From Daphnia pulex (lineage: Eukaryota > Arthropoda > Branchiopoda > Diplostraca > Daphniidae), in NCBI RefSeq assembly GCF_021134715.1, contig NC_060024.1, positions 11,470,001-11,534,000 of the forward strand: a stretch of 64,000 bases of DNA. Reading direction: 5' to 3'. Of this stretch, positions 26,301 through 39,634 are shown piece after piece. A program made the position numbers and the translations under genes. How positions within the stretch are numbered: the stretch's first letter is position 1; every line of letters starts with the position of its first letter. Below the pieces are notes generated by a model. That model searched no databases. It worked only from the letters and a program-made list of their open reading frames with translations, and was not told the DNA's origin.

Positions 26301-29300
26301 CAGATTGACAAGACCTCCACACCCTTGTCTTTCACCTGCAGAGATCAAACCAATTACCCAAAATGTTGAAAAATTTCATTTTTATGTTTCGTTTTTACCG
26401 GAAGTAAATCGCACACTGGCGCTGAATCCTCCGTGGCTCACGCTCCAATCCGTTCGGAAATGGACGAGGGCTTTCGATCCACGGCTTTTAATACGCGGTA
26501 ATTGATACGTAAAATTACCGCAATATTGCCCCAGCAACTGGGAACGATTCACTTGCAATCCTTCATAAGCTGCGACCCAATCATAGCGGCAATCGCGGTG
26601 AGTTTCCAATGTCAGCGATTGGAATCTATGCAGATCATAACATCAAGTTTAAGGTCACACATTTTCGCTATATTCGCAACACATTAACGATAGAAACAAT
26701 AATTATTGCAATCGGTAATTGAGCGAGTTGATAGACTTAATTAGTAAATCTAGCCCAACACACACAAAATATAGCAAAATGAATGAACCATTGTGTACTT
26801 ACTTGATATCGATTACTTGATCGGCAGGGGCTTCGATCCTCCATGTGCAATTAAGATTATTATAGTACGTATCTGGATGAGATGGCGAGCTGATGATCGT
26901 CGGCGACGTAATTGTTCCCCCACATTCTGCAAGGACAAATGATTATTTAATTTTGTCATTAGCCGTGTTCTGGTCATTAGCCTTGGACAAATATCCACAC
27001 GTGGCAAGGACACTGACCTTGTTTAGTGTAGCTGATTTTGAATCCTGATCCACTCATGGAGCCATCCGTGCGGAACTGCATAAACAAATTCTTGTGACTA
27101 ACGATCGGACTTGGATTTTGTGATCCGCAATAGCGACCCAGTGGAGCGGATGATGAACTGTTGCCTTGGTAAGCCGCCAGACGATCGTAAATGCAGAGCG
27201 GATGGGATTCGATTTGAAACTTGTCGATGAACTGGGCAATGATGTACGTATCGGCAGAAGCAGTTATGGTGTAGTTGCAAACAAGGTTGTCGCCGTAATT
27301 CATCGGATAGTTGGGCGATGTAATCAAACCAGTTGGACCGTCAAATTCTCCACCGCAACCAACTTTCCATCGCATCTGACATTTTGATGGCCATTTTTAA
27401 AAACAATAAACAAATGCAATTAAAAAAAAACAAATAAAAGTCATTTGGTACCCGGAATCCGTCGCCCTGGTGTGCAGAATTAGACCGGAAGAGAATTTTC
27501 ATCGACTCGCCAGACGTGCTGATTGTTGGCGGGAATTGTTTGCCGCAAAAACGTCCAAGAGAATGCCATGTTTCATTTTTCCAATCCATAAGCTATGAAT
27601 TTACCATCACAAATTTAATTGAATTAAATACCGCGTTCACTGGATCGGAAGAATGAAATGTAAATTGACAAACCTCGACAAAATCGTTTTGGCAGTTGGT
27701 ACTGTTCTCGAGATCAAATCGCTGGAAGAAATCGGCAATCACTTTGTAGCCAGGATCGACGCGGATTTCCCATTCGCATTCAGCATCCGTGCCGTAGGCA
27801 GATGGGTAATTAGGACTAGTTATCACTCCCGTTCGACTGTGCATAATTCCACCGCAGCCTAACAAAAGATAGCGAGAATAAGAATTAAAGATAATAACCT
27901 GAATAATCAATAAAATTCTCACCAGATGCCACAGCGTCGACGGTAATTGAAAATCCTCTTGAATTGCCTGATATATTGTCAGAGTGAAAGTGGATCCATA
28001 GGTAAGAACTCTGAGAACGGATGACATTTGGCCGGGTTGAGCCACAATAGCGGCCCAGCTGTGGCGAAGTCGGCATGTATCCATTAAGGATTCTCAAATA
28101 ATCTTGAGAGCAGTCTTCCGAATCGAGTTGCAAGTCGTCAAAGGTAACTTGCACCTGTTGTCCGTTCTCAGACAAATCGATCACCCACACACAGTCAACG
28201 CCAAGTCCGTAGTATGCTGGGAAATTAGGCGTCGATATCGTCTGTGGGTTAGTAATGTCACCTCCGCACGGAGACACTCGGTAACTTGTATTAAATCCTA
28301 AGCCAGTAATTGTCGAATCCGTCTATTGAGAAATAAACGAAAATTTAACTTGAATTACCCGCGGTGTAGCTTTAGAATTCAGAAAAGCTCCTTAAGAGAA
28401 CTTGCATCTCCCCAAAGGTTTCAAAGAGAAGTTGACTGAAACCTGCACGCGCGGACCATGCATTATGAAATCAAAATTTTACCGTGAAGCGGATGAGGGA
28501 TTCCAGGAAAGGATTATAGATAGAAGTACCGCTTGTTTGATTGCCACAGTACTGTCCCATAGGTATACGAGTTGAGGCTGTGAATTGAAATAATAAGTTG
28601 CAAGGGATTTAGTGATCAACTGTGCATGGATATTTAACTGTAATAGACCGACCTCCATAGAAATTGAGTGAATCAAATGTACACTGTTCGGTGTTCTGCA
28701 TAGGTCCTTCCATATCCATCATTTCGATTTTGAAAATGACGCTAGAATTGCTCTGTTCGTTATTGATCAACTGCCATTCACAGTGAAGAGAATCGCTGTA
28801 ATTTCCAGATGTGGGGGATATCAAGCCGGGCGAGGTGAAATAACCGGAAGCACCGACTGCGCCATTTAACTCCCCGCCGCAGACGGCAGGCTGATCTGTG
28901 TCATATCGAGCAGAAAAACCACGATGTGTGACGGAGCCGTCCGTGCGGAAAATCAGGATCATATTGTGGCCGGACGAGCTGACTATTTCTGGAAGTGTTG
29001 AACCGCAACGACGAGAAGAATTCCGGTACAATGGAGGACTTTGAAAATCTGGTCCATTTATAGCCTATTGTTTCATGCAACCAGTTATGCAAAACCCACA
29101 GATAAAATATCCAAAAATAAAAAAAAAAAGTCTTACATAGACAAAGTCTTGGCATTCTGACTGAGCAGCTCCTGTCCTTCTCACAGGGCCTTCTAATGCG
29201 AAATCGGTAAAAGTCAAGGTTATACGGCGACCAATAAGTCCACGAATTTTCCATGTGCATATCCTGCCATGGGGATACGAGTTGGGATAGCCAGGAGACT

Positions 29301-32300
29301 GGATTATTCCGCTTGGGCCGCTTACATCTCCACCACATCCATCCACGCTAGTATTGTAAGTCATGCGGAAACCTTGTCGATTGTAGACTCGGCCACCAGT
29401 TTGGAAAATGACATCGACTTCATTGGAATAACTAGAAATCACATCTGAATAGCTATTTCCACAAATTGTCGCCAGGATTTCATCTGTAAAAATCGATAAT
29501 TTGTAGACGTATAGGCGACTAACATGATTTAACGTTAGGGTGGACTGACTTGTGGCATTTCGTTCGCGGATCTGTACATAATCGACGTTTGAGCAATTGC
29601 CTCCGTAAGCAGAAGCAGATGGCAAATCCAAATTAGTGAAAACAAAATTCAAATAGTGTCCGACTGGACCTCGGATGGTCCACACACACCTAGTGTTGGG
29701 CTCGTAAGACGAAGGGTAATTGGGTGACTTGAGAGTACCCCGCGATCCGACAATCGTTCCGCCACAACGAGCTTAAATAATTAATGATTACGTATAACTT
29801 TAATAATTGTCGGAATTGATTGTTATGTAGCAGAAATACCGATAGAGACACGCGCTTGGAATCCAGTGCCAGGATTTTGTAATGAATTAAAGTAGCGAAC
29901 ATGAAGGCTGTTGCCTGTAGAAAAGATTGATCCTGGCGGATTTCTTCCGCAATAGCGACCCAGCACAGGAGCCGATAACGTCCCTCCATTTCGAATTTCG
30001 ACTCCAGCGCTACGGCAACCGTATTGGCTTTGAATGTCCAATTGACCGACGAAATCAAGCTGGACGGCGTGACCGCCCGGAGCGAGAATAATCCACTCGC
30101 ATTCTGCGTAGGGTGGGGATGGAGACGGCCGGTTTGGTGACTCGATCGTAACTTCGCTTATATCGTTGTTGAGTGTCAGACGACCGCCGCAACTCGTTCT
30201 TACTTCTTCAAATCTAAGTTGGAATCCCTAATGACATGTAAAAATAATGGATGAGTGCTTGTCTGCTTAAGCATACAAGTTTATGACTCACTGCAGAGTT
30301 GGTTTGACCGTCTGATACGAACTTTATGTGTAACTTGTTTCCAGTGGTAACCAACGCACTCGTTGGAATACTATTACCGCAGAGTCTTCCACTACCCAAA
30401 ACTGGTGAATCAACTGAATCTCCGTTACGGAGCTAATAGAAAAATATTCAAATTGGATTAAATCCATAAAATAAATAAAAATCTCTAATCTTACGATAAC
30501 ATAATCTTGAGAACAGGCTGGCATATCTGATGCGATTTGCATATTATCAAAGCTGACCGTAATCTTTCTTCCCGGACGAACACTGACATCCCACTCGCAT
30601 GTGGTTGAAGCAGGATAGTTTGCTGGATATTTCGGTGATTTGATAATACCACTTGATTGCCTCACGATACCTCCACAAACTGGTTAAGCAAACGAAAGAT
30701 TACAGCCAACTGATGAGAACTGAATAACAAAAAATAATAGTGTTGTTAAACCTGCTTTGGCGTTGATTTGGAAACCCGTTTGGTTGACCGTAGCGTCTGT
30801 ACGGAAATATATTACGGCACTATTTCCCGCAGATGTCACAACCAATCCTTGTTGATCACGTCGGCAATAGCGCCCTAGCAACTGGGGTCTTTCATTCTCT
30901 GTAACATTAAAATGTTATTAAATAAAATGAAATCGCACAACAAATAACGAAACCGACCTCCGTTGTTGATTTCAACACGATCAAACATGCAAGATCCTGC
31001 TTCCATGTCGAGCGTGATCAGAGTTATAGCCACTCTGTAATGTGGATCTGTTGTTAGAACCCATCTGCAAATCAGGTTATTTGCATAACCGATTGGGAAA
31101 CCTGGGCTCGTCACCATTGTAAAGTTCCCATCCGTTACAAAATATTCTCCTCCACATGTCACTGTAAAATAATATTTTGTTGTGAAACAAAGTTGTCTAA
31201 GAGTTACTATCGATTTTTTCCTACCACTAGAGTTCATTGGAGCTGGTGTTGATAAAACTGCAGGTGAGTTCGTCACCACAGCGTCCCATCGAAGTCGGAA
31301 AAAGGATCCTTCAAATGAGCGAGAACGGAATACTATATAGACTACGTTCCCGGAAGCCGTTACATACATTTGTCGAGGCCTGGTTTCTCCACAGTATTCT
31401 CCCAATAGAGGAGCTTGTTCATCGTACCCATCATATACCTTTACAAATGATAATTATTTTTAATGGATTGGATGTACCCCAGCTCATTTTTTTTTTGCCC
31501 TAGTACCAATAATGATGAGATGCAAGCAGTTGATTCGTGTTCCCGTTCAATAGAGAATTGTGGATAGAAATAGAGTCTAACGAAGCGTTCAGCGTCCACA
31601 GTTACACGCCAGCTAAAATCATCTCGATGAATATAAGGATGGGGGAATAACGGAGAAGCAATCTCTCCGCGATTTCCACTCAAATCATTTCCGTGAACTG
31701 CGTCGTAAGAAATCAGTAGAGTGAATTGAAAAGAAAAAGAAAAATACGAAAGTTTTAATTACGCAGGCTGTAGTCAGCAATGAATCCGGGCGCCGTAGAG
31801 TCGTCATCCGAGCGGAATTTAATCCAAAGTTTGTTGGATGCTGTGATGTTGCTTGGTAGGAATCCAGTACCGCAAAAATGGCCCAATAGTTCACCTCCAC
31901 CGTCGTTAGTTCGAATTTCAAGATAATCTCCATTACAGAATTCTGTGTCCTGAAGATTGAACATGCGGAAAGACACCATCACTCGATTGCCTAATTTCCA
32001 TAATAAATAAATTCAAATTTCAAATTCCTCGTTTCTCATTAACACAATTTTTAATGGAAACATACCAGCTGAAGCTGAAATTGTCCAAATACATTCAGTC
32101 GAAAGAGGGTAAGAATTAGGATAAGCAGGTGAACTGAATGATCCGTGTTCCGATGTAAATTCTCCTCCGCAAGCTGATAAAAAATTAAACAGACACATTT
32201 AAACCATTTTTTAAATTTTAGAAGCAAAATGTTATTTATCTTACATTGAGTTAAAATGGAGTAAGTTGCACGGAATCCAACTCCCAACAACATTAACGGT

Positions 32301-35300
32301 GTGGTCTGCAAGCGTACGTAGAGTGACGAACCCTGATGGATCGAAAATACAAATTTAGCATGATTAAATATCAATCAACTTAAATGAAATTCACCTGGCT
32401 GGTGATGGGTGATGGAACTCTGGTTAGACAATAATTGCCTATTACAGGTGCATCAGAGTCATCACCATCTTGTACGCGAACAAAACTCATCGAACAATTT
32501 GTATTTGTGGCTGTTACAGAGGATGATTGCGGTACGAAGCTGTGCAAGTCCATGTGCGTAAACATCAAGTAAACTCGGTCATCTTCAACAACAACAAAAA
32601 AAGACGGACCATTGAAAAACTGTAAGACAGAATCTGTTGAAATATAATACCAGGATTAGCAGCAGTCAGAGTCCAAGTGCAATTATACCAATTGCTGTAA
32701 TAGTGTGGGAAATTCGGTGACGTCAATTCACCGGTATCTTCTGAATTAACGGTTATACGTGCACCACATCCCTACACGAATACTTGAGTTTAAAATATCC
32801 AGTAAGAAAAAAAAACTGTAAGTAGCTCACTGTTGTATAATTAGCCACGAATCCCCTAGCTGAAACGCTCCCATCAGCTTTAAGACGAACAAACATCTTG
32901 TTTGATGTTGAACGAACATAAGAAGGATTGGGGATAGTGCTGCCACAGAAACGAGCTATTTCTTCATCATTTAGCGACGGACCATCATAGACGGCCACAT
33001 AGTCGAAAGTGCAGTTTGTAAAGGGTTCGACATCAAAGTCGACGAAATTCAGTACGACGACGTGATTGATTGGAACTTCGATAAGCCAAGTGCAATCAGA
33101 ATCGTGATCGTAGTTTTGCGGGTAGTTGGGGGAATGAATTATTCCCGATGGGGATTTATAATAACCACCACATCCATTCGGCAATGTGTTAAAACTGGCG
33201 CTGAAACCTTTACCACGAAGAGATTCGTCACTGTGAAAATGCACGTACATGTGGTTGCCAATGGCCGTCACCACGACTGGCTTATCTTGACGATGGCAAA
33301 ACTCGGCCAATTTGGGCGAAGTCTCGTCCACTCCTCCATGAACCTTGTTGATTAAATAGATTCAGTTGCCTGTGTTAACTACTTGTGATAAAAAATATAG
33401 TAGTACTCGAAGGAAATCGTAGTTGCACCCCACTGCCGATTCAATGTCGATATCTTTGATAGTTAGTTCCACTCGACTGCCTGGTTCAGTTTCAATTTCC
33501 CAGACACAGTCTGTTTTAAATGGATAGGATACTGGATACCCGGGTGATTTGAAAATGCCAAACGGTTTCGCCAACCTTCCACCGCATCCTAAAAGAAATC
33601 GAGTGAATACAAATCAAAAGAACATGGAAAATAAAACCAGCTAGCGTACCGATAACTCGCCATTCCAAACGGAAACCGTTATGAGCAACAGATAAATCAG
33701 ACATGAATTGAATCATGACCTTATCCTGAGTAGAGCCCAACTCTGGTGGTAAACTAGAGCCACAGAAACGGCCCAGCGTTCCATTAGGTTGTCTGACCTC
33801 CACAAAATCATACATGCAATTGACGGGCGCCAACGCACTTGAATCTTGTGAGCCATGCTGCTCGACGTCGAAATGCGAGAAAGTTAGATTTATCCTGTTG
33901 CCAAGTGGAGCCGCAATGGTCCATGTACAGTTGCGGTTGTGTGGATAGTTGTTTGGGAAATTTGGACTTTCGATGACGCCGCTCAAGCCCTTCAACTCGG
34001 TATTACACACTTTATAAATAATAAAGTCGGTCCATTATTGATGAAGAATACAGAGTTGTTAAAAATTATTCCTTACAAGTTTCATAGCGAGCTTTAAATC
34101 CTCTCCCAGCAAGATTCATGTCCGATTTGAATTTAACATAGAGGCTGGTTGACTTGCTGACTATTGGAACAAGGGAGAAGGAGTTGCAATAGCGGCCAAC
34201 TAATGGTGCCCGACGATCTCTTCCATTGCGTACCTTATTGATCACGCAATAACGTGAGTTACAAGGAGCTAGTTACTATAAGCAAAGAACTTGTCGATAC
34301 CTCAACGTAGTCAAAGGCACATCCCGAAGGCTGAGATTCCATATCCAAATCGACAAAAGCAAATAGCACACGAGATCCGTGAGAAACTTCAATTCTCCAA
34401 ATGCATTCCGCATTCTCTCCATAAGATGATGGATAACCTGGTGAGACTATGCTTCCTTCTGGGCTGGTCAAAACTCCTCCACAACCTTTAATAATAAATA
34501 TTTTTAGTATGCGGAATGTATAATATTTAATTAGAAAAATAACTGTTATTTATATATTGATTTAACCTGTGGAAGAGGCATCCCAAAATAGGCGGAAACC
34601 GCGTCCGAACAAGGAGTAATCAGTCACCAAACGAATAAACATCTCGTGACTATGCGACGGAATGGTACGGGGAATGTTACGGCCGCAGAAATTGCCTATC
34701 AACGGCGATGTTGGCCCTCCACCATTTCTAATAACCCACAATTCGGATCATAAAGTAATAGTCAAAACATTAATTCTAAATCGGTAGTAGATCTAACCTT
34801 ATTTCTAGATAGTCCATTTGGCATTGAGTGTGATTTTCCATATCAAAATCGGTAATGTTGAGTTGAATTTGACGATTAAGAGGAGCACGAATGATCCAAG
34901 TACAATCTAATGAGGGTTGGTAGCCTGTGGGGAAGCCTGGCGAGGCAATCATGCCCGTTTCTGTGTAGTACGTACCGCCGCAAACTGCAAGGATCTTCCT
35001 TATTATTATGTGTACTTATTATCAAATCAAAAGCATTATTACGCGAAGAACTGTTGAGCGTTATATAAGTGAGAGTAAATCCCTCGGCCGCTAAGCTGGC
35101 ATCTGATTTGAAGACTATTGTTATCGTATCGCCAGTGGATGTGATTGATGGCGGGAGGGTGTTGCCACAGTAGCGACCCACGAGACCACCCGTGTTGGGA
35201 ATTGTACTGTTATCATAGACGGAGACAGAGTCGAAATGACAAGCAGGCGGCGCCGGCTCTAATGCAAACGACAGCCATTGCAAGCGAACGACTTTGCCTG

Positions 35301-37390
35301 GCCCGGCTCGCACAATCCAGCGACATGTAGCACCGTGTGGGTATACTTCTGGATGTAAGGGAGACGCAATCACGCCCCTCGGGCTTGTCAATATTCCTCC
35401 ACACCCTTGAATTAAAAGAGATGAAAGGTAAATTAATTTCTATTCCAAACATATCTAATAACAATGTTTCTCACCAACGTCAATAGCCGAAAAATTGGCT
35501 TGGAACCCTAAATTTTGATCTGAAGCGTCTGTTTGAAATTTGATCCATAAATAGTTGTGGCTGCTGACAATCGGTGGAGGTATAAGAGATGGTGGGCCGC
35601 AATATCTGCCAATTAGCGTTGAATTGCTAGTATCTCCATCTCGAATCTATCATCAAGTCGCAATATTTACTATAAAGCTTTTATTGATAATATTGAAAAA
35701 AAGGTTCAATACTTCAACGTAGTCATAACGGCAATTGGCGGATCCTTCGACGTCAAATGTTAGGAAATCCAGTTTAACGGCCTTACCCGGATCCAAAGCA
35801 ATGATGTAAACACATTGTTTACTTGCCGGATACGGCGATGGGAAATTTGGTGACTGGATCCTTCCGGATGATTCCGTCCATGTCCCTCCGCAAACTATTC
35901 ATTATTTTATTGGGAAATCAGGAGTTAGTGAAGTGGAAGAAAAAGGATGGATTTCATCATTTACCGGTTTCGAAACGAGCACGGAAACCACTTGATGCGA
36001 CGCTAAAGTCAGAGCGGAAACGCACGAAGAGCTGATTTCCTTGTGAAAGAACTGGCAAGGGCAAATTGCGGTTGCAATAACGGCCGATCAATGGACTTTG
36101 CGGTGTGCCTCCTTCCCTGACCTGTTGTTAACCAATTTAAGCACCTGCTCGTGTACAAGAAGCAGATGGAGACAAATGAATTTTACCTCTACGTAGTCAA
36201 AGCGGCAGTTGCGTGAAGCTTCAATAGACAGAGCTGTGAACGTCAAACGAACTCGCTCATTCCGTGTTGCACGGATAACCCATTCACAGTCGAGATTGTG
36301 CTCGTAAGTATCTGGATGATTGGGCGATGAAAGAGTTCCACCTGGTCCAGTTAGTAATCCTCCGCAACCAGGAATACCTTTAATGGAAAAGATACAACTT
36401 AGAACATGACTAAATTATATGTAAAAATATTAGCAAGATTCTTACCATTTACAACTGCGTAAGTAATGTGGAAACCATTGTCGGTAGAGGTTGCGTCAGA
36501 ATGAAAATTGAGTAGAGCATATGGTCCTGAAGTAGTAAGAGGTGGTGGGTTTGCAGTGCTGCAAAATTTGCCCAAGGAGTTATCGGTGAGAGCCGACCCA
36601 TCGTGGACCTGCGCGAGTATTTGCAAATCAATGTAATAAATTGAAATCTGATTGAAATCGATTCAACTTTACCTCGAGGAAGTCGTAACTGCAATTCAGA
36701 TGGTGTTCCAATTGGAGAGTAGCAAAAGTAATTTGTATTCGTTTTCCTAATGGTGCAGATAATGACCAGATACAATCCCGATTGGCAGGATAGTGTCCTG
36801 GATATCCTGGCGAATTGATGGTTCCATAGGTTGAAGTAGAAATCACTCCTCCACACACTTCAAAAATATATATCTCCGTTATAAACTATTCAACGATTCA
36901 ACGAAAACTTGGTAGTACCGGGATCTATTGTGTTCCATACAAGTTCGAAACCTTGTCCATTCACCGAATGGTCCGAACGAAACCATAAATAAATTTGATT
37001 GTGGGTTGTAACCATCGATCCGCCAGGGAAAGTTTGATCGCCACAGTAACGTCCTACAATTTGAGCGGAAGCATCTTCTCCATCGTGGAACTATTGGAAA
37101 GGATTTCTTGAATTGGGAGGACATTTTAAATTAAAAACTATTATTACTTGGAGCCAGTCGAATTTGCAATTTTCAGATGATTCCAAATGAAATCGATTAA
37201 AAGTCATATTCATCACTTTTCCTGGAGTCGTGTTGATCACCCACGCACAACTCACCTGAACATTTTAAATGATGACACTTTTATCAACATAATGTTTAAG
37301 GCTAGTATTTACTTGATGAGGATAGAGTCCGCCATCCGACGAAGGGAAGGTAATTGTGCCGTTTGCCTCAGAAATCATACCTCCACAAGC
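23331..37390 (-). other. Cubilin CUB array (27 domains)
   Basis: Approximate spans, N to C: 1 37390-36905; 2 36858-36420; 3 36375-35965; 4 35895-35480; 5 35405-35040; 6 34985-34570; 7 34487-34080; 8 34010-33650; 9 33590-33180; 10 33175-32830; 11 32770-32245; 12 32175-31765; 13 31698-31225; 14 31160-30755; 15 30680-30195; 16 30190-29840; 17 29772-29345; 18 29340-28890; 19 28885-28270; 20 28265-27925; 21 27860-27365; 22 27355-27015; 23 26926-26400; 24 26335-25885; 25 25800-25170; 26 25105-24215; 27 24030-23331. Most start CGG, have SPxxPxxY, FDYVEV-type and GRYCG motifs, and are split by an intron after the V of the DYVEV-type motif. CUB13 lacks its first two cysteines. Confidence 0.85.
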
Positions 37391-39634
37391 TAATTTAAAG
37401 TGTTTTTTAATTTTGCAGTTTTTTTAATTATTAAAATTCAATTCGCCAGGTTTTCCCCTTATATACCTTGAATCTCATTTTGACATTCGTTGCCGGTGAA
37501 TCCTGCAGGACATATACAACGGAACTGTCGATCGGGACCTACAACTGCGCAAGTGGCTCCATTACGACAGGGCGAACTCACGCAAGCATCCAGTGGGATG
37601 TTACACGTTTGACCTTCAAATGCAAATAATTAAGTAAAATTCCTTGAAACTCTTGCATTTTTTCAGCCTTAGAATAAACGTTTGCCAATACCTGCATATC
37701 CAGTGTGACAAGTACATTGGAATCCATTGCCAACTACGGAACATGTGCCAAAGACACACGGATTAGGTGAGCAAGGATTATCGTAATTGACTGGTCCTAT
37801 ATCTCCACCACCCCTTCGTCTACCATCAGCAAGCGGAACACAACCCATTTGACCAAATCCGTTGCCTGTGAATCCAGGCCGGCATTGGCAGGAAACGTAG
37901 GAACTCGATATGGCTAACAGATAAAATCATAAATAAAAAAATACCTTAGCATTAAAAATTGTTTTTTTTTTTTATTTACTAACCCGGATTATCATAGCAG
38001 AAAGCAGCCGGATGGCATCCACCATTATTGACTGTGCAAACACCTACGAAGCTACAGAATACACCGTCACCTTGGTAACCCTATAATATGATTACATTTA
38101 TGAAGAAATTAGCTGAATTTTACCAGACACGGATAGTAAAGAACCACTTACCGGTGGACAAGGACCACACGATCGAGATCCCTACATTTAAAAAAAAAAA
38201 GGTTTTGAATTAATTTAATGAAATTAACTGCGTAAGTGTAAAGCAATCTTTACAATAGTATTAGTGCACTGAACACGAGGGCTTATACTGCATCCACCGT
38301 TATTGATCTGGCATTCGTCCACGTCCGTGCAATAGTGGCCATTACCGGAATAGCCAGCTGGGCAAGGTCCACAGCGAAAGCTACCGGGAAGATTGATGCA
38401 TTGGACACGAGGATTAACTGAACAAAGAGGGATAGGATAGACGCACTCATCGACGTCTACTGTACACCCAGGATTAGAACCATCAGTAGTCCATCCCTTT
38501 TAAAATAAAATAAAATAATGAATATAAAAAGGAGTAACAATGAAAGTATTTTGTGTGTACCTGTTCGCATAGGCAAATATAGCCCCTTCCCTGACCGGGC
38601 TGACTTAGACAAATACCATGCCCGCAAATCTGTTCGTTTGTGCCGCTGTTGCAGCCGTCTGTCTTTTGGGTGCAATGGACACCAAACCATCCAGTTGGAC
38701 AGGTGCACCGGTAAGAACCAGCCGTATTGACACATGTAGCCCCATTTTGGCAACCCAGCTCTGTGCCACGGAAACCGGAACACTCGTCTACATCTATGTC
38801 ACATGTTGGCCCCTAAAAAAACAGAAGACCCATTGATTAAAGGTAAGGTAAAACGAAAATAACTTGAAAACCAAATAACAGACCTCCCAATTGGGTGAAC
38901 AGAGACATTGAAAGTTGTTATAAGAATCAATACAAATAGCGCCATTTTTACAAGGTGCACTAGCGCAATCATCTGCTTGAAGGGCCGTTGTTAAACGCTG
39001 TAAATTGCGCTCGATTGTCTGAACGCGTCTTCTAAGTCGGCGCAAATTAACGGGTGATCCATTGCCGCCTCTGCCACCGCCCCTGCCACCGCCGCCACCA
39101 CCACCTTCTCCTCCTGCTCCAACACTTTCTGAATTTTGGACAACTTGAGAAGTGATGTTTGCTAAGGATTGTTCCAGAAGGAGTATTCGGTCATTGAGAC
39201 TCTCTCCTGTATCAGCATCAAGCCGAGCGATTAGCTCCAATTGTTTGTTCTGCAAAGAGGCCAGTTCCCTTTGTCGCAGACTGGTTAACTCCAATGAAAC
39301 GTTGCGTACCTGAATGAAAAATTGATTTGAATCTTTTACTTTTATTTTAACAATTAAAGGTCCTACTGTTTGGTAGGCAAAGCTGATATCTTCTCCATTG
39401 AAGAGAATTCGTCCGTTACGTCCAGTCATCAAAGAAATATCCCGCTCATCCGGCACCATAAACTGCAAATGGCCATCCTGAGTTCGGATTCTCACTCTAC
39501 AATACAACAATTAGATGAAATTTAACAACTAAACAGCAAATAAATTATAGAACAAACCTTCCATCGTAGAGGGCTCCAGACAGGTCAATTAGCACATAAA
39601 CTATTAACCAAAGTAAACACAATTTCATTGACAT
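23331..39634 (-). CDS. CUBN: Cubilin (endocytic receptor, 8 EGF + 27 CUB domains)
   Basis: Complete gene in several dozen short exons. The ATG is at 39634 (alternative Met at 39628), opening a signal peptide ([18 protein letters not shown]) in exon 39634-39558. The next exon, from 39496, has DGHLQF and [16 protein letters not shown], matching the N-terminal trimerisation region of vertebrate cubilin. Heptad-like helices and a Gly-rich hinge follow, then eight EGF modules and 27 CUB domains ending at TAA 23331 ([17 protein letters not shown]). About 3,600 aa is estimated, like human cubilin (27 CUB). There is no transmembrane segment: family knowledge says cubilin is anchored through amnionless and endocytoses protein ligands in kidney, gut and, in insects, nephrocytes. 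It is divergent from TRAX and convergent with the methyltransferase gene (353 bp apart). I could trace nearly all domains; a few individual exon edges are approximate. Confidence 0.95.
37400..39000 (-). other. Cubilin EGF-like module block (8 modules)
   Basis: From N to C the modules start [85 protein letters not shown] and [14 protein letters not shown]. Three have the DVDEC calcium-binding start. Modules are mostly encoded by one exon each (for example the exon ending with [14 protein letters not shown] near 38460). Vertebrate cubilin also has about eight EGF modules in this place. Confidence 0.88.

Noticed and set aside
23331-37390. The repeated CGG...SPxxP pattern as a DNA satellite or CRISPR-like array
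   Set aside because: The repeats are protein-level CUB domains with low nucleotide similarity and interspersed introns.
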